Source of the DNA: Hydra vulgaris
Taxonomy: Eukaryota; Cnidaria; Hydrozoa; Anthoathecata; Hydridae
Reading direction: 5' to 3'
DNA length: 64,000 bases
NCBI RefSeq assembly: GCF_038396675.1
Contig: NC_088920.1
Span: 65,548,501 to 65,612,500 of the forward strand
The notes below the pieces were generated by a model that searched no databases, was not told the DNA's origin, and was given only the letters and a program-made list of their open reading frames with translations. Shown here piece by piece: positions 49,168 through 61,320 of this stretch (positions are counted from its first letter, which is position 1; each line of letters starts with the position of its first letter). The position numbers were made by a program, and so were the translations under genes.

Positions 49168-49461
49168 TTACTTACATTGAATAATCATTGTAGTGTAGAA
49201 CAAGAAAAAAAATGCTATGAGAACAATAAAACTATATAAATTGATGATTCTATCATTAGTAATAACATTTTCATGAATTCTTTCTTTTATGACTTTCTCT
49301 GGTAATTTTACAACTTCAATCTCTGACCATCTAGCACAATTTGTTTGTATTCCTAATAAACCGCCCATTAAAAAAGAGTAAAAATATTTATGAGAAGCTT
49401 TAAAAAAACTGATTGCAATGCTTTTATCGTTGAAGCTTCTGATAGTGACTAATAACCTCAC
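49168..49461 (-). CDS. Unrecognised ORF with hydrophobic C-terminus (possible last exon)
   Basis: 97 codons from ATG 49461. The N-terminal part reads IAISFFKASHKYFYSFLMGG and LLGIQTNCARWSEIEVVKLP, the middle is charged (EKVIKERIHENV), and the end is a strong membrane segment (LYSFIVLIAFFFLFYTTMII) followed by a short tail QCK. The sequence is more complex than typical AT-rich noise, so it may be a real short membrane protein or the last exon of a longer gene. An acceptor-like TTTCATGTGAG lies just upstream. I do not recognise the family. A stem-loop (GGCTGGGCATATA / TATATGTCCAGCC) follows at 49119-49151. Confidence 0.3.
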   Translation of the reverse strand: MRLLVTIRSFNDKSIAISFFKASHKYFYSFLMGGLLGIQTNCARWSEIEVVKLPEKVIKERIHENVITNDRIINLYSFIVLIAFFFLFYTTMIIQCK

Positions 49462-50830
49462 ATGAAATAAAATGAAAACGTAAATGTATCTATAAATTTT
49501 TTTTCCAATATAGGCCGAAATGCTCTTAATAATCTACTTAAAATTTGAGGCTAGAAACTATATTTTGAAACCATTACGTATCATATTTTAGCTTTTCTTT
49601 ACTTTTGGAGCACTCTGTTAAAACTAATGATGAACAGAATTTTCTGCAAATAAAATTTTTTTTTTAGTTTTTTTTTCCACAGATAAAAGGTGGGCTACTG
49701 TTTGGCTTTTATATGGACTAATATTTGGTACCAGCTAAAAGTAATATTAAATTTTGGGATAAAATTGTTGCAAAAACTAATTTTGCACTTAATAGTGCAT
49801 TAATAATCATTTTTATAGTTTGCGCCAACTTAACCCGTGGTGGGGTAAGTTGGCGCAATTTTTTTTTTTTTTTTTGAAGGTCCGGAAAGGCCCCAGGAAT
49901 TTTTTTTTGTAAATGAATGCAAATTTTATAAGATACCCTAATCCTTACTCTTTAAGACTACACTTTAATATTTTTAAAAAAATGTACTGTTAGGGCTACA
50001 GAGCTCATAGAGTAAAAACCGAGCCAACTAGCCCCGGTCTCCCCTACTTCTATTTTTATACCTTACTCCAACATTTTAGTGACTATTTATTTTTTTATTT
50101 TAAAAATTTTTTTCATGAAAAGTAAAGCATGTTTAAGGGTTGTACCTAAAAGCCAAATGCAGATGGTACCCATAATTACTTATGCATAGAAAAATTTCAA
50201 TTGAGTTGCTGATATTTTTGGATTCTTCAAAAAATACCGAGGCATTAATTTTCCTCTATAAAAATTAGGACTCCGTAAACACTCCCTAAATACTCCCTAA
50301 CAATCAACAGTATTACTAAAGGTGCACTAGTGTGCTATGAAAATATTCAAGGTCAAAGGAAAGAACTTGAGCAACTGCATAGCAAAGAGTAATAAAAACC
50401 AGTAAATTAAATCTTGAAAAATCTTTTGCATTAAATCTTGATTCAAAATTTCTACAAAAAGGTAATTTTAAAATTTTACTTGCAATAAAAATGAACACTG
50501 ATAATAATGAACAGTCATTCTAGTTTGCAAATATAGATAAACACACAATCTTTGAATAAATTTCAGGTTAAAGCGTGGTCTGTCAAATTGTGTAGAAATT
50601 ATTATAAACTACTATTGTCAAAAAATGTCTCAAATAAATGCCAGATTTTCGCATAACCCTGAAAACATAGCAAATATTACGAATTGAAATTATGTAAATG
50701 TGTAGTATTTGCTATGTTTAGTTATTAACCAACCTCATAATATAATTTAAATATTGCTTCCTAAGATTAAGTATACTTACGTGGTATTATTGATAGATTT
50801 TTTTTATAATGTTTTTTTTAAACTTATTTA
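49462..50830. other. Spacer with inverted repeat remnant
   Basis: At 49818-49858 TTGCGCCAACTTA and its inverse TAAGTTGGCGCAA flank a GGTGGGG loop. About 170 bp further, GAGCCAACTAGCCCCGGTCT resembles the inverse again, possibly the other end of a small element. No gene is supported. Confidence 0.45.
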
Positions 50831-51000
50831 GGTGCCCTGAGTACTCTTTACGGTCTTTTCACAGAGCATTGCGGATGAGCATTAAATAGAAAGTTCACGC
50901 CTCCTTCCTAACCGATGTCGCAAAACTTGCACAGATGTGGGGTTTGAACCAAGTATCCTTTGTTTCTGAGGCAAGTGCGCTACCACTGCACCGCGGCTTC
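50831..51000 (-). repeat. tRNA-derived SINE (family A)
   Basis: The reverse complement starts GAAGCCGCGGTGCAGTGGTA (A box), has B box GGTTCAAACC, then GCGACATCGGTTAGGAAGGA and the GACCGTAAAGAGTACTCAGG body. Confidence 0.82.
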
Positions 51001-51440
51001 TCTAATTGCGTTGATTTCTTTTTCTAACTGTGTAATAATGTAAGTAGTTTATATATAGATTTTTGAATCATTACAAAAGAAAGTTTTTTGTGTATGTACA
51101 TATACAGTTTTCGTTTTGTACATTCAATAACAAACCTAATGTAACCAAGTAATCAAGGTTATTGTAGTATAAACAAAATAAAATGGATGTTATGCACATG
51201 GATATGTAACACATGCATGTATGGTTTTATACATTTTTATTGAATATATTATAATTCTAATGGACTATAAGAATTAATTGAGCCATACTCGGTTATTTTT
51301 TTCAGACATAAAATTTATTTTTGTAAAAGTGTAATTTGTTCTCTTTTTGAATTAAATGGTAATCAACTAGTTGATAAAAAACCAATCGCAAAATATTTCA
51401 ATTTTCATATTTCCAAATCGTTCTCTCCGATTACATATAA
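51001..51440. other. Spacer
   Basis: AT-rich, nothing supported. Confidence 0.5.
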
Positions 51441-51966
51441 CCTAAGCTAACCAGTGTTTAGTATTAGAACTAACGCAATCTGTTCTCCAGACGTCAGATT
51501 CCTATTCTCAAGCAAAAATTTAGAAGAGATTTATTATCATTCCTTGATACTTCAAAGGGTACGGGTGTTAATGGTATACACGCTTATGCTTTAAAAAATT
51601 GCTCAGCTAGTTTTAGTAGGCCACTTTCATTAATATTTAAATGCTCCATATTTTCTGGTTAAGTTCCGTCATGTTGGAACATAGCAAATGTCTCACCCAT
51701 TCACAAGAAAGGTTGTCGTACTGATCCGGAAAATTATCGGTCCATTTTGCTAACTTTTTTCGTTTGTAAGGTTATGGAAAATTTACTTTGCAACTTTATG
51801 GCAGACCATTTGTACATCCAAAATTTATTATCCTGCCATCAACATTGATTTATTCAAAATTGTTCTTGTACTACTAATCCTTTAGAAGTATTAGACATTA
51901 TTACCGAAGCTTTTAATAATAGCTGCTCTGCACTACTAATTCTTTTAGACTTTACTAAAGGATGAG
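51440..51966 (+). pseudogene. LINE reverse transcriptase fragment (third lineage)
   Basis: Reads LDTSKGTGVNGIHAYALKNC, then SCWNIANVSPIHKKGCRTDP, ENYRSILLTFFVCKVMENL, and NPLEVLDIITEAFNNSCSAL. These are the fingers/palm motifs of non-LTR reverse transcriptase (SKGxGxDGI, W-x-A-x-V-x-PIxKKG, NYRPISLL). A few stops. It ends before the FADD region. Confidence 0.75.
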
Positions 51967-52829
51967 AGACAATTTGGTTCAGTATTTTAAAATCTACAAT
52001 AATTTCAATGAAGTCAAGTTCCTAAATCCAAATATAACACCCACTTGTTTTTTTAATTGTCAGATGAATACAAATAACCGTTAGATGAATACAAAGAAAC
52101 AAGCAGATAAATACGAAGAAACGTCTAGTTATATACATAAGAGATCACTTGGTTCATTTGAAAAAATGTTGCCATGTAATTTTGAAAAACTTTTATTGAG
52201 GTACATAAAAGAAATGGATGCAGTATTTTAAAGTTTGTCGGTAGGTGATATTCGAAAACTAATTTTACGTACTTTTAGAATACAAATAGTATACTTTTAC
52301 GTACTAAAAGAAAACACATACTATATATTTGATATATAATGAGTAAATGGTTTATTAAATGTAGCAATTATAGTAGATTAATAAACTTGGCTTTAAAGTA
52401 GCCAGGTAAATTTTGAACGTTCAATTCTTTTATTTAGTACACAAAATGTTGCATAATTTAGGGAAGCCACGCGAGCCTAAACTGAATGTCTAAGCTAGTA
52501 GATGCAATATGTATACATTTAAATTATGTTTATTACCCATGATTTTTTCTTTTTAGATTAAATTACCATTTCTAGTTTTGTAGATATTCAACTAAAAAAT
52601 ACTGACTGCAAAAATTTTATAAAAGTATATCCTAAACAATATATAGCTACAAACAAAACTGGCACACTAAATGCAATGCTAGATTTTATGGTGCTACAGT
52701 CCAAAGTGTTAACAAACAGTTTATTCCATGAGATGATAGTAAACGACGCCAAATCACTATATTACTTTTGTTCACAGTGATATTTTGGATACCGGTGTAA
52801 CACAGAAGAGCTTGTTATTCCATTTCACG
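51967..52829. other. Spacer
   Basis: No gene is supported. A short open piece at 52600-52740 has no recognisable content. Confidence 0.45.
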
Positions 52830-53000
52830 TTCGCAAGATGGTGCCAAAACGTCTAAAGTTTGATGCCAGATAACCGACGTTGGTAAGAAAAAGGGGGTAT
52901 ACTTTCTATTTTAATACTATTTCGCTGTGCTCTGTGATAAGACCATTAGGAGTTTTTATTGCACCTTAATAACAACAACAACAAAAAAATAATAAATAAA
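52830..53000 (+). repeat. tRNA-derived SINE (family A), 5' degraded
   Basis: B-box-like AGTTTGATGCC, ACCGACGTTGGTAAG, CGCTGTGCTCTGTGATAAGA, then CACCTTAATAAC and an AAC/AAT tail. Confidence 0.75.
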
Positions 53001-53545
53001 AAGAGAGGAGTCAATTTTACGCTTCGCTTGAGTTTCTGCTTGAGTTTGCACTTAGACTAGCAAATGGCCTAGAAAATGCACTTAGATTTCTTTGTATTGT
53101 TATTCATTTGAAAAACACTGGTGAAATTTATGTAATTTACGTGATTGGTGACAGTGTGCTGATATGATAAAAGTTATAGTATATATTTCAAAATAGATCT
53201 TAAAAATCTATTTTATTTTAAAATCATTTTTAAAAATAGTTTGTCTTATTTTGACCCGCATAGTAAACCCACATACTTAACTAACCAAGACACTGTTAAC
53301 GCTATTTATATAAATTTGGTTTCCCAATCAACAAATCGTTCCAAAGCTGTTAAATATTGTTTCTGTATAATATCGATATTGATACGTTTATTTTTTAATG
53401 TGAGACAAATTTATTACTAAAATACGTCAAAATAAGATTGCAAAAGGTCATTATATTTCTGATCATTATGTCATTATTATTATTGAATTTAATCATTATT
53501 AAATTAATAAGTTATATAACAGTATCACTTTTACATATTTTTAGT
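53000..53545. other. Spacer
   Basis: AT-rich, nothing supported. Confidence 0.5.
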
Positions 53546-53885
53546 TTATCTATAAAACATGGGTTTTTCCTGAAACCTTAAAAATTGCAAAGGGTACATT
53601 AATTTTTAAAACAGGTGATCCTTCTGATGTTTCAAATTATAGACCAATCTCAGTTCTCACTTGTTTTGCCATAATTTAGGAGCGTGTTACGTATAATAGA
53701 CTTTATTCTTTTTTTAAAAGAATGAAGTCTATTATACGTTAAATAATATTCTTTACAATAAGCAATTTTGGTTTAAATCTGGTCATTCAACCGATTATGC
53801 AATAATTCATCTAGTCCATGAAATATTTAAAGCCTTTGATGAAAAAATATTTACATTATTACATTATGCGTTTTCGTTGATCTAA
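53545..53885 (+). pseudogene. CR1/L2-like LINE fragment, upstream half
   Basis: Reads FPETLKIAKGTLIFKTGDPS, DVSNYRPISVLTCFA, with stops after. A hairpin at 53690-53745 (GTATAATAGACTT arms) interrupts it. Its downstream half resumes at 54385. Same lineage as the minus-strand copy at 21.9-23.0 kb. Confidence 0.75.
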
Positions 53886-53926
53886 ACAGTGGTATCATGT
53901 AGAAAATAAAAGTGCCGAAACGGTCA

Positions 53927-53928
<2 letters not shown>

Positions 53929-54021
<93 letters not shown>
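53929..54021. repeat. (TA)n microsatellite, left of palindrome
   Basis: Pure alternating TA for about 90 bp. Confidence 0.95.
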
Positions 54022-54025
<4 letters not shown>

Positions 54026-54087
54026 AACAACTTTAAAAAGTATTCCACACAATAGAGTGCTCAATGTTCTTAAAAGAACAGAGCAAT

Positions 54088-54382
<295 letters not shown>

Positions 54383-54384
54383 TT

Positions 54385-55040
54385 ATATTGTCTTCATGAA
54401 AAGGAGCTCATTCATTCAAAACTTCCTAATCTCTATGTTAATAACTTTTGTATCATTAGAGAGAGTTCATTTTTGTTTTTAGGTGCTGTTTTAGATGAAA
54501 ATGTGACATGAAGGGAGCACATAAATATAATCTAAAATAAAATTTCAAAAAATATTGGCCTACTATACAAAGCTAAGCAGTTTTTAGACCAAACCTGTTT
54601 GAAATATATTTATTTTTGTTTTATTAATTGCTATGTAAATTATGCAAACGTTGCCTGGCGTAGCACTAACGTAGCACTAAAATAAATAAACTGCTTAGCT
54701 AACAAAAGCATGCTTTAAGAATATTTGGAAATGTAAACACACTAAGTTGCTATTTATTAAGTTTGATATTTTCAACGTATTTCAACTTAGCCTTTACCAT
54801 ATTCTTATTCTTATATTTAAAGTTAGTAAAAAACGGCACTCATCATAGTTAACTCAACTTTTGGACAAATAAATCATATATACCCAACGCGTTTCTCAGT
54901 AAACAATTCCATTCAACCTAAAATCTACTATTCTGCTGCTAAGTTTTCAATTGCAATTAGTCCTAAAACTATGGAACATGCTTTTGAATAATGAGCTAAA
55001 ACCCATTTCTTCTTTTAAATAATTTTAAAATAGCTTTTAA
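54385..55040 (+). pseudogene. CR1/L2-like LINE fragment, downstream half
   Basis: Reads [49 protein letters not shown], and later YPTRFSVNNSIQPKIYYSAA, the C-terminal part of the reverse transcriptase ORF. Stops are frequent. Together with 53545-53885 it forms one copy broken by TA tracts and the palindrome, with the FADD region lost. Confidence 0.75.
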
Positions 55041-55511
55041 ATTCTTTTAAATAATTTTAAAATCTATGAAAAGATTGTGGTGACACCAGTCATCCGTATC
55101 TTCTTTGAGCCCCTGTCTGTTTTATATATATTCTTTGTGTAACGTAAAAGTTTCATTGTAATTTTATTATTTTATTTTTACATAAACAGCGAAGAAAAAA
55201 AAAAAAAAGAAAAAAAAAAAAAGAAAAAACTTTTGATAAATAACAATGAGTTATTTACTATTAATACTAATACTTTTTCTAAAGCTTTTAGTTAATACGT
55301 TATCTCGTTTATTTTATTCAATTTATTTGTTTATTTAACTTTTATCCAATCGAAAAAAAATTAAACAAGTTTAAAAACAAATTAAAACAAATCTTTAATT
55401 AAATTTTTTTGAAAATTAAAAAATATGTATTATTAAAATTCTTTTATTTTTGTATTAGTATATACTTTTGAATATATTACACTGTTATATAGCGTAATAT
55501 ATGTCTTGTAA
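55040..55511. other. Spacer with A-rich run
   Basis: Poly(A)-rich run at 55195-55230, possibly the LINE tail. Otherwise nothing supported. Confidence 0.5.
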
Positions 55512-55586
55512 GGAATCTTCCATAAAGTACGTACGCTCGGAGGGGGGTTGACGAAAAAAAAGCGTACGTACTTTATGGACGACTCC
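55512..55586. mobile_element. Tiny fold-back element
   Basis: TCCATAAAGTACGTACGCT at 55519-55537 and its perfect inverse at 55561-55579, extending outward to 26 bp with two mismatches. The spacer is only 23 bp (CGGAGGGGGG...). It looks like two terminal inverted repeats of a transposon with almost no interior. Confidence 0.75.
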
Positions 55587-55931
55587 TAATTTAACCAAGT
55601 TACGTTGTTTTTGTACTTTTATTATTGAAATTTTTTTTTAAAGGGGCTTGGTGATAAGACCAAATTTGTCTTTTTCTTGCCCCAGCCATGTATTTATATA
55701 TTTGTATTACCTAAATTTTTTCCTTTTGTTGGCAAAATTCATAACTAATAATAAAAAAAATAAAATAAATTAACAGGAAACTTTCCAACGTAAAAAATTT
55801 TTAAAAAGTTTATGAGTTAAACTTTAAACGATCGTAACTTTTTTTAAGTTTATTTTTCTTTAACCATAAACATTGTTTGCACTGTATAGTCCTCAAGGCA
55901 AAACAATAAAATAAAATAAAAACGTTGACAT

Positions 55932-57193
55932 TTAACTTGGCATGCTCAACTTATCAAATTGATAGACAGCAAAACCATCGCCGCATCTCTTAGCATTAGT
56001 AATCAACTTGGCAATCTCATTGATAGACTCAACTTGTTCATTCAAGAACTCTGATTCTAAGAAGTTGCACAAATGGGGATCATTGTATTTTCTAGCGATG
56101 GTATGGACATTTAACAGAGAATCTTTGTAAAGCTGATATTGGCGTATCCGCTTAAAGTTTAAGGGGGGCTTGAATATCATTGTAAACCACCCGACCACCA
56201 CGTTCATTTTGGCATTCCATTAGCTAAAAATTAAACAATTACAATATTGTTCACGTTCTTCATCTGATTGATGCTTAAAAAAACTTGAAGTATCCGTCTA
56301 ATGCAACATCATCTTGATCAACATCATCATTTGAGCAGCCGTGGCGCAGTGGTTAGAGTTCTGGCTCAGAACCCAGAGGTCCGAGGTTCGATGCCAGCTC
56401 TAACCAAATAAGCGACATTGGTACGGAAGGAGGTGTGAACTTCTTGTTAAATGCTCTCCCGCGGTGCTCTGTGATAAGACCGTAAGGACCTCTGGGAGCA
56501 CCTAAAATAACTACAAAAAAATAATAATAATAATAATAATAAGCCTGTAAAAATTTAATTTTTAAATATTTTTATCATTAATATTTATATCATCAAAACA
56601 ACTAAAGAGTTTTCTTTACATTAATAATAAATTACGAAATGTACATTTTAGTCATTTTATCAGTCACTTTTTTGTTTTGCCCTGCTGCCCCCCCCCTTCC
56701 CCGGTTGCTACGGGCCTGCATTTAGTGATTCAAAATCAAAAGAACCATTTATATTTTTCTAACTTTTGAAACGCATAATAAAAAAACTTCATAATTTTTG
56801 TAGTTTAACTTCATGCATACTTATGAAGGCTTGAATTTAATACAAATTTTTACAAAAATACATTTTGTTCAATCTCACATGTTGTGCACAACAGCATTGG
56901 TCAACACAATAAGTCAATCAAAGAAAAAAGGTAGCAAAAAAATTTTAAAGCATATCAATGGTACCATAAAAGCCATTCGTCTATAAAGAGTATAATCTAT
57001 TTATTAAGTGTTATATTTTTTATATTTATTAAAAAATAAAAGCTTTTCGCTTACAACAAATTGTATAACGTTCTAATTAAAAAAAAAATGTTTAAACTTA
57101 CCATAGAAAGATAGTGGTAACTTGCACAAACTCCATGTTTATTTGGTTGCTAATAGCACCTTCGCTTTCTTGATGTAAGCATTGAGAAGCCAT
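55932..57193 (-). pseudogene. Ferritin, disrupted
   Basis: Exon 1 at 57193-57102 starts MASQCLHQESEGAISNQINM, then slips by one base in a TTT run: the other frame gives CASYHYLSM, the expected ferritin helix A, ending at a GTAAGT donor. Exon 2 parts: DQDDVALDGYFKFF, a frameshift, KHQSDEEREQ, an inserted stretch, LMECQNERGGRVVYNDIQAP, then a stop and a deletion in helix C. The C-terminus 56124-55932 is intact (KDSLLNVHTIARKYNDPHL, NFLESEFLNEQVESI, VYQFDKLSM). Ferritin stores iron in a 24-subunit shell. Here the ferroxidase His of EEREH is Gln and the helix C Glu region is lost. A SINE sits at the upstream edge of exon 2. The splice donor and IRE-like motif show it is not a retrocopy. A homopolymer error could explain one frameshift but not all. 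Confidence 0.85.
56335..56542 (+). repeat. tRNA-derived SINE (family A), best-preserved copy
   Basis: GCAGCCGTGGCGCAGTGGTT (A box), GAGGTTCGATGCC (B box), the whole family body, and an (AAT)n tail. It lies immediately upstream (on the gene strand) of the ferritin exon 2 remnant, where the splice acceptor should be. Confidence 0.92.
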
Positions 57194-57254
57194 GCTTTTT
57201 ATGTTTGGATTAAAATGTATTAAAGTTTAAGATGTAAAGTTTTATAACACCGCG

Positions 57255-57282
57255 CTGATTCTAACACTGGAGAAGCACAACT
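57255..57282 (-). promoter_or_regulatory. IRE-like motif upstream of ferritin ATG
   Basis: On the gene strand: C, five bases (TTCTC), loop CAGTGT, then TAGAA. This matches C-N5-CAGTGN of iron-responsive elements; four of five upper-stem pairs form, while the lower stem is poor. It is about 70 bp before the ATG, as expected for a ferritin 5' UTR. Confidence 0.5.
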
Positions 57283-57299
57283 AAGTTTTATTAACAAAT

Positions 57300-58997
57300 T
57301 TCAAAAAAATGCAAAAATTTATAGACAAAATCACGCGGTAAAACAATTTTGATTGGGTAAAATGATTTTACTGTACTATTGTTGGTTTAAAATGATGTCA
57401 AAGCAATTTGATTAGACAAATTTATAGTTTTATCATCCTTATGGTATATTATACAGTATAGCACGTATGTTTAATAAAACATATAGCAAAGTCTATATAT
57501 GTAAAGTATATGAAAGAAAGCATATGTATATAAAGCATAAATAATAAAGTATGCTTTATTTACAGGTAATTTGTAAGTTCCCTACAATAAATATTAAAAA
57601 TTTTTGTATAACGATGAAAACGTTTTATCGTGGTCTTGTCAACTACAATAACAGAAAATTGCGCTCTGTGCAAAGTTAACATGGCGCCCCTCAAACACAA
57701 AAAATGTTATGGTGGCTCACCACTAATTCTTAATTAAAAAAGTTTCTTGAATATGATACGAGTAAATAGAAAAAAAATGTTATTTTGCAACAATATATTC
57801 TAAAAATCATATAATAGAACGTATGATATAGGGACACTTAAGAAACAAATGCTAGCTAACTAACTAGCTGCGGATAAACTAATCGTAGTTAACACTGCTT
57901 TTTACAAATTTCATAAAGTTAATTGAATAAGAAAACGAAAAAACAAAAAAAAAAAAATTCTAAGAATAAGTTACTGCAAGCTAAGTAACGAAACTCTAGA
58001 CAAAGTTTTTACTTTTTGCAAGTGTGTGGGGCAAAACGGGACAGATAAAATTTAGCAGTTATTTGTTAATTGTGAAGCTTTAAAAGTTATTAAAAATGAA
58101 GACATTTTACCGTTTAAACATGTTAAGAATTTAAACTCTCCAAGAAGTAATATACCCATACAAACTACACGCTCATGCACCGATGCACCACATGATGCAC
58201 CACAAAAAAACTTAACAACTAAAATAAAAAAAAACTTTTTATGTTTTATTATTAAATACTCTTAAAGAAACAAACTTAATTGTTCTAAAAATTAAGTAGG
58301 GCAAAACCAATATACATTATTAAAAAATAATTCTACTAAATTAAACAAAAAACATTGTGGATCACACAAACCACACAAATCCTGAACTATTTGGCAACAT
58401 TTTTGAATAGCTGGCTTATTAGCAATATGCCAATGTAAAGCAAATTTAAATATGCCAGCAAAAATTTAATATTAACAAATTTAAAAATTAAATATGCCAG
58501 CTAAAATAATGTAAAGAAATATGCATCAGCACCTTTTCTAGTACGAAGATTTTTTTAATCACAGTTAAAACTGTCTTTTATTCCATTTTGGATGATTGAT
58601 CTTATATAAAAAATTTTAAAAATAACAATTTCTTTGAATTTATTACTAATATTGCTTTTCTAAATAAGGAAAATATTTAAACAACACCACAAAATGGTAG
58701 TAATATAGTCAATTTTATAAACAACTTGCTGTCCCAATACGCCCTACAAAAGTCATTTTACTGAAATTAATACTATTCAAAAAGTTTAATTCTAGATATT
58801 TTTTAAAATCCGAATTCTAAAAAAAAGGAAAAAAAACACTCTCTAAAAATTATAAGCTTATTATTATAAAAATTATAGTTATAAAAATATAAACCCTGAC
58901 CCTAACCCTAACCCTGAATAGTTCAAAAACTTTTGCCGCTGTATCACTAAAGAAAATACGCAAATTATGTTTTTCGCGAATTTGCTGATGCATTTTA
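57300..58997. other. AT-rich intergenic, with telomere-like repeat
   Basis: No gene is supported. Around 58893-58917 there are four CCCTRA-type units (CCCTGACCCTAACCCTAACC), an interstitial telomere-like repeat. Confidence 0.5.
58893..58917. repeat. Short interstitial telomere-like repeat
   Basis: Four consecutive CCCTAA/CCCTGA units. Too short to mark a chromosome end. Confidence 0.7.
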
Positions 58998-59049
58998 GTT
59001 TTTTATAGTGTTGTGACCAAAACTAAAAATCGTAACTAACTGAACTAAA

Positions 59050-59440
59050 AAAACCGTAACTAAAACTAGCCGACTAACTTTTTAGTTAACTAAAATTAGT
59101 CGACTAACTTTTTAGTTAACTAAAATTAATCGACTAACTTTTTAGTTAACTAAAATTAATCGACTAACTTTTTAGTTAACTAAAATTACCCGACTAACTT
59201 TTTAGTTAACTAAAATTACCCGACTAACTTTTTAGTTAACTAAAATTACCCGACTAACTTTAGTTAACTGAAATTACCCGAATAACTTTTTAGTTAACTG
59301 AAATTACCCGACTAACTTTTTAGTTAACTAAAATTACCCGATTAACATTTTAGTCTTACTAAAATTAGTCGACTAATGTTTTAGTTAACTAAAAATAGTC
59401 GACTAACTTTTTAGCTAATTTAAATTAGTCGCCTAAATTT
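59050..59440. repeat. 30-bp unit array, left side of hAT-like element
   Basis: About 13 units of CGACTAACTTTTTAGTTAAC plus TAAAATTACC. Each unit has the palindrome TTAGTTAACTAA at its core. Confidence 0.95.
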
Positions 59441-60984
59441 TAAGTCTATATATTACTAGCATGGGTGTCGGTAGCCTTTACGCCACCTGGGACAGAAAAA
59501 CCAGGTCGGCGCCTCTATTTCTCAAAATTTTCCTATATTTTCAGAGAAAGGACATGTATTCATTTTCAGTCAGAAAATGTAGACCTTTTAGACTAGCCGG
59601 TCAGCATATTTTTAAAAGTTAGGACTTTCATTTTCTTTCCAGTTAGCAATAATTTTAATGGCGCTCCTGACGTGATAACAACTTGCGCCGGCCGTGTAAG
59701 CTACAGAGGTGGTTACAACTATTTTACGAAATATCTTAAAAAATGCAATTTATTAAAAAATAAATTATTTAAGTTGGCCTAAAAATTATATAAACTCCCT
59801 AATTATGAGTATTACACAAAAATAACTTTTATAAATCTTGTGATGGGTTAGTTGTGAAGAGGTTAGATCTCCAAGAATTTAATCATTTGCCTTTACGAAT
59901 TGCTGTAAGTTACAGTTTACAGCTGTAATTAGCTACAGCGCATGAATTTAAAGGTTTGCTTTTCAGAGTTTTTTAGGTTTTTCAAGAGAAATAATTTTTA
60001 ATTTATAATTAAACTATATGTAATAATAAAAATAGTTATGTGAAACAAATTTATAACAAATAGATGGTGCAATAATTTTAAAAAAATTATGTTTTGTGCC
60101 AGAACTATATTAGGATTTCCTTTATGTAACACCTGCAATCATTTTTTGATGTAAAAACGTTTAAATTAGTTAGCTCTTCTTTCTTAAAGCGCTAATATAT
60201 TTATTTACGACAATTAGATTGTAAAATTTAGGCAATTAAATTTTTTTATTAAATTTATATTGTTTAATTAAATATCTGTTAAACTATTTACTTTTATTTC
60301 TATTTCTTTTTTTTGTTTACTTTTATCTTTATTTATATTTTGCCATATTGCAGTGTGTTGTGGTTATAATACTTGGGGAAGAAGACACAACAATAAATAT
60401 TCATAGATTGTGTACTGTAATTGTTGTGGTGGTTACGTTAAGATTTCAATAGATTGAGGGAGAATTAATAGAAATTTTTTTATTGATTACTCATTTATTA
60501 TTTTAAAATGAACAGAAAAAGTTGTAAGTAAAAACTAGTAAAAAGTAGTAGAATGCCAAATTTTGGGGTGGTTATAAATTGTTAGGAGGGTTCAGTGTTT
60601 GGGGAAAAAAAGCGTAGATTAGGTGGAAAGTAATTAATTGAAATCGATGAGATTTTTGGTTAAAGTTGGAGATTCACCCCACCCTTGCAATAAGCCAGGA
60701 GAGAGAACTCATGATGTACTATTATTATTGCACACTACCTATAGAACTCGGCACATAAAAAAATATATAAATTAGACTGTAAATAAACGTACCAAATTTA
60801 ATTTAATTGTCTAAATGGTGTCTTTTCTACATTCCGCGCCGATTGGGTGTTTTTAAACAGTATCAACAACCACATGGGTATTTATATCCGGGGTGGGGAA
60901 AAATACAAATATTCAAATTTAGTTTAAAACGATTTATTTTAATAACAATTTTATTTGACTAGAATTTTATTTGAACTAAAAAAT

Positions 60985-61320
60985 TGTCGGGTAATTTTAG
61001 TTAACTAAAATGTTAGTCGGGTAATTTTAGTTAACTAAAATGTTAGTCGGGTAATTTTAGTTAACTAAAAAGTTAGTCGACTAATTTTAGTTAACTAAAA
61101 CATTAGTCGGGTAATTTTAGTTAACTAAAATATTAGTCGACTAATTTTAGTTAACTAAAAAGTTAGTCGGCTAATTTTGATTAACTAAAAAGTTAGTCAG
61201 GTAATTTTAGTTAACTAAAAAGTTAGTCGGCTAATTTTGATTAACTAAAAAGTTAGTCGGCTAATTTTGATTAACTAAAAAGTTAGTCGGCTAATTTTAG
61301 TTAACTAAAAAGTTAGACTA
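60985..61320. repeat. 30-bp unit array, right side (inverted)
   Basis: About 11 units of GGGTAATTTTAGTTAACTAA plus AATGTTAGTC, the inverse of the left array. Confidence 0.95.

Noticed and set aside
55640..55690. SINE family A fragment (TTGGTGATAAGACC)
   Set aside because: Only a dozen bases resemble the family body and no other block follows; not enough to call.
58893..58917. Telomere or chromosome end
   Set aside because: Only about four units, in the middle of ordinary sequence.
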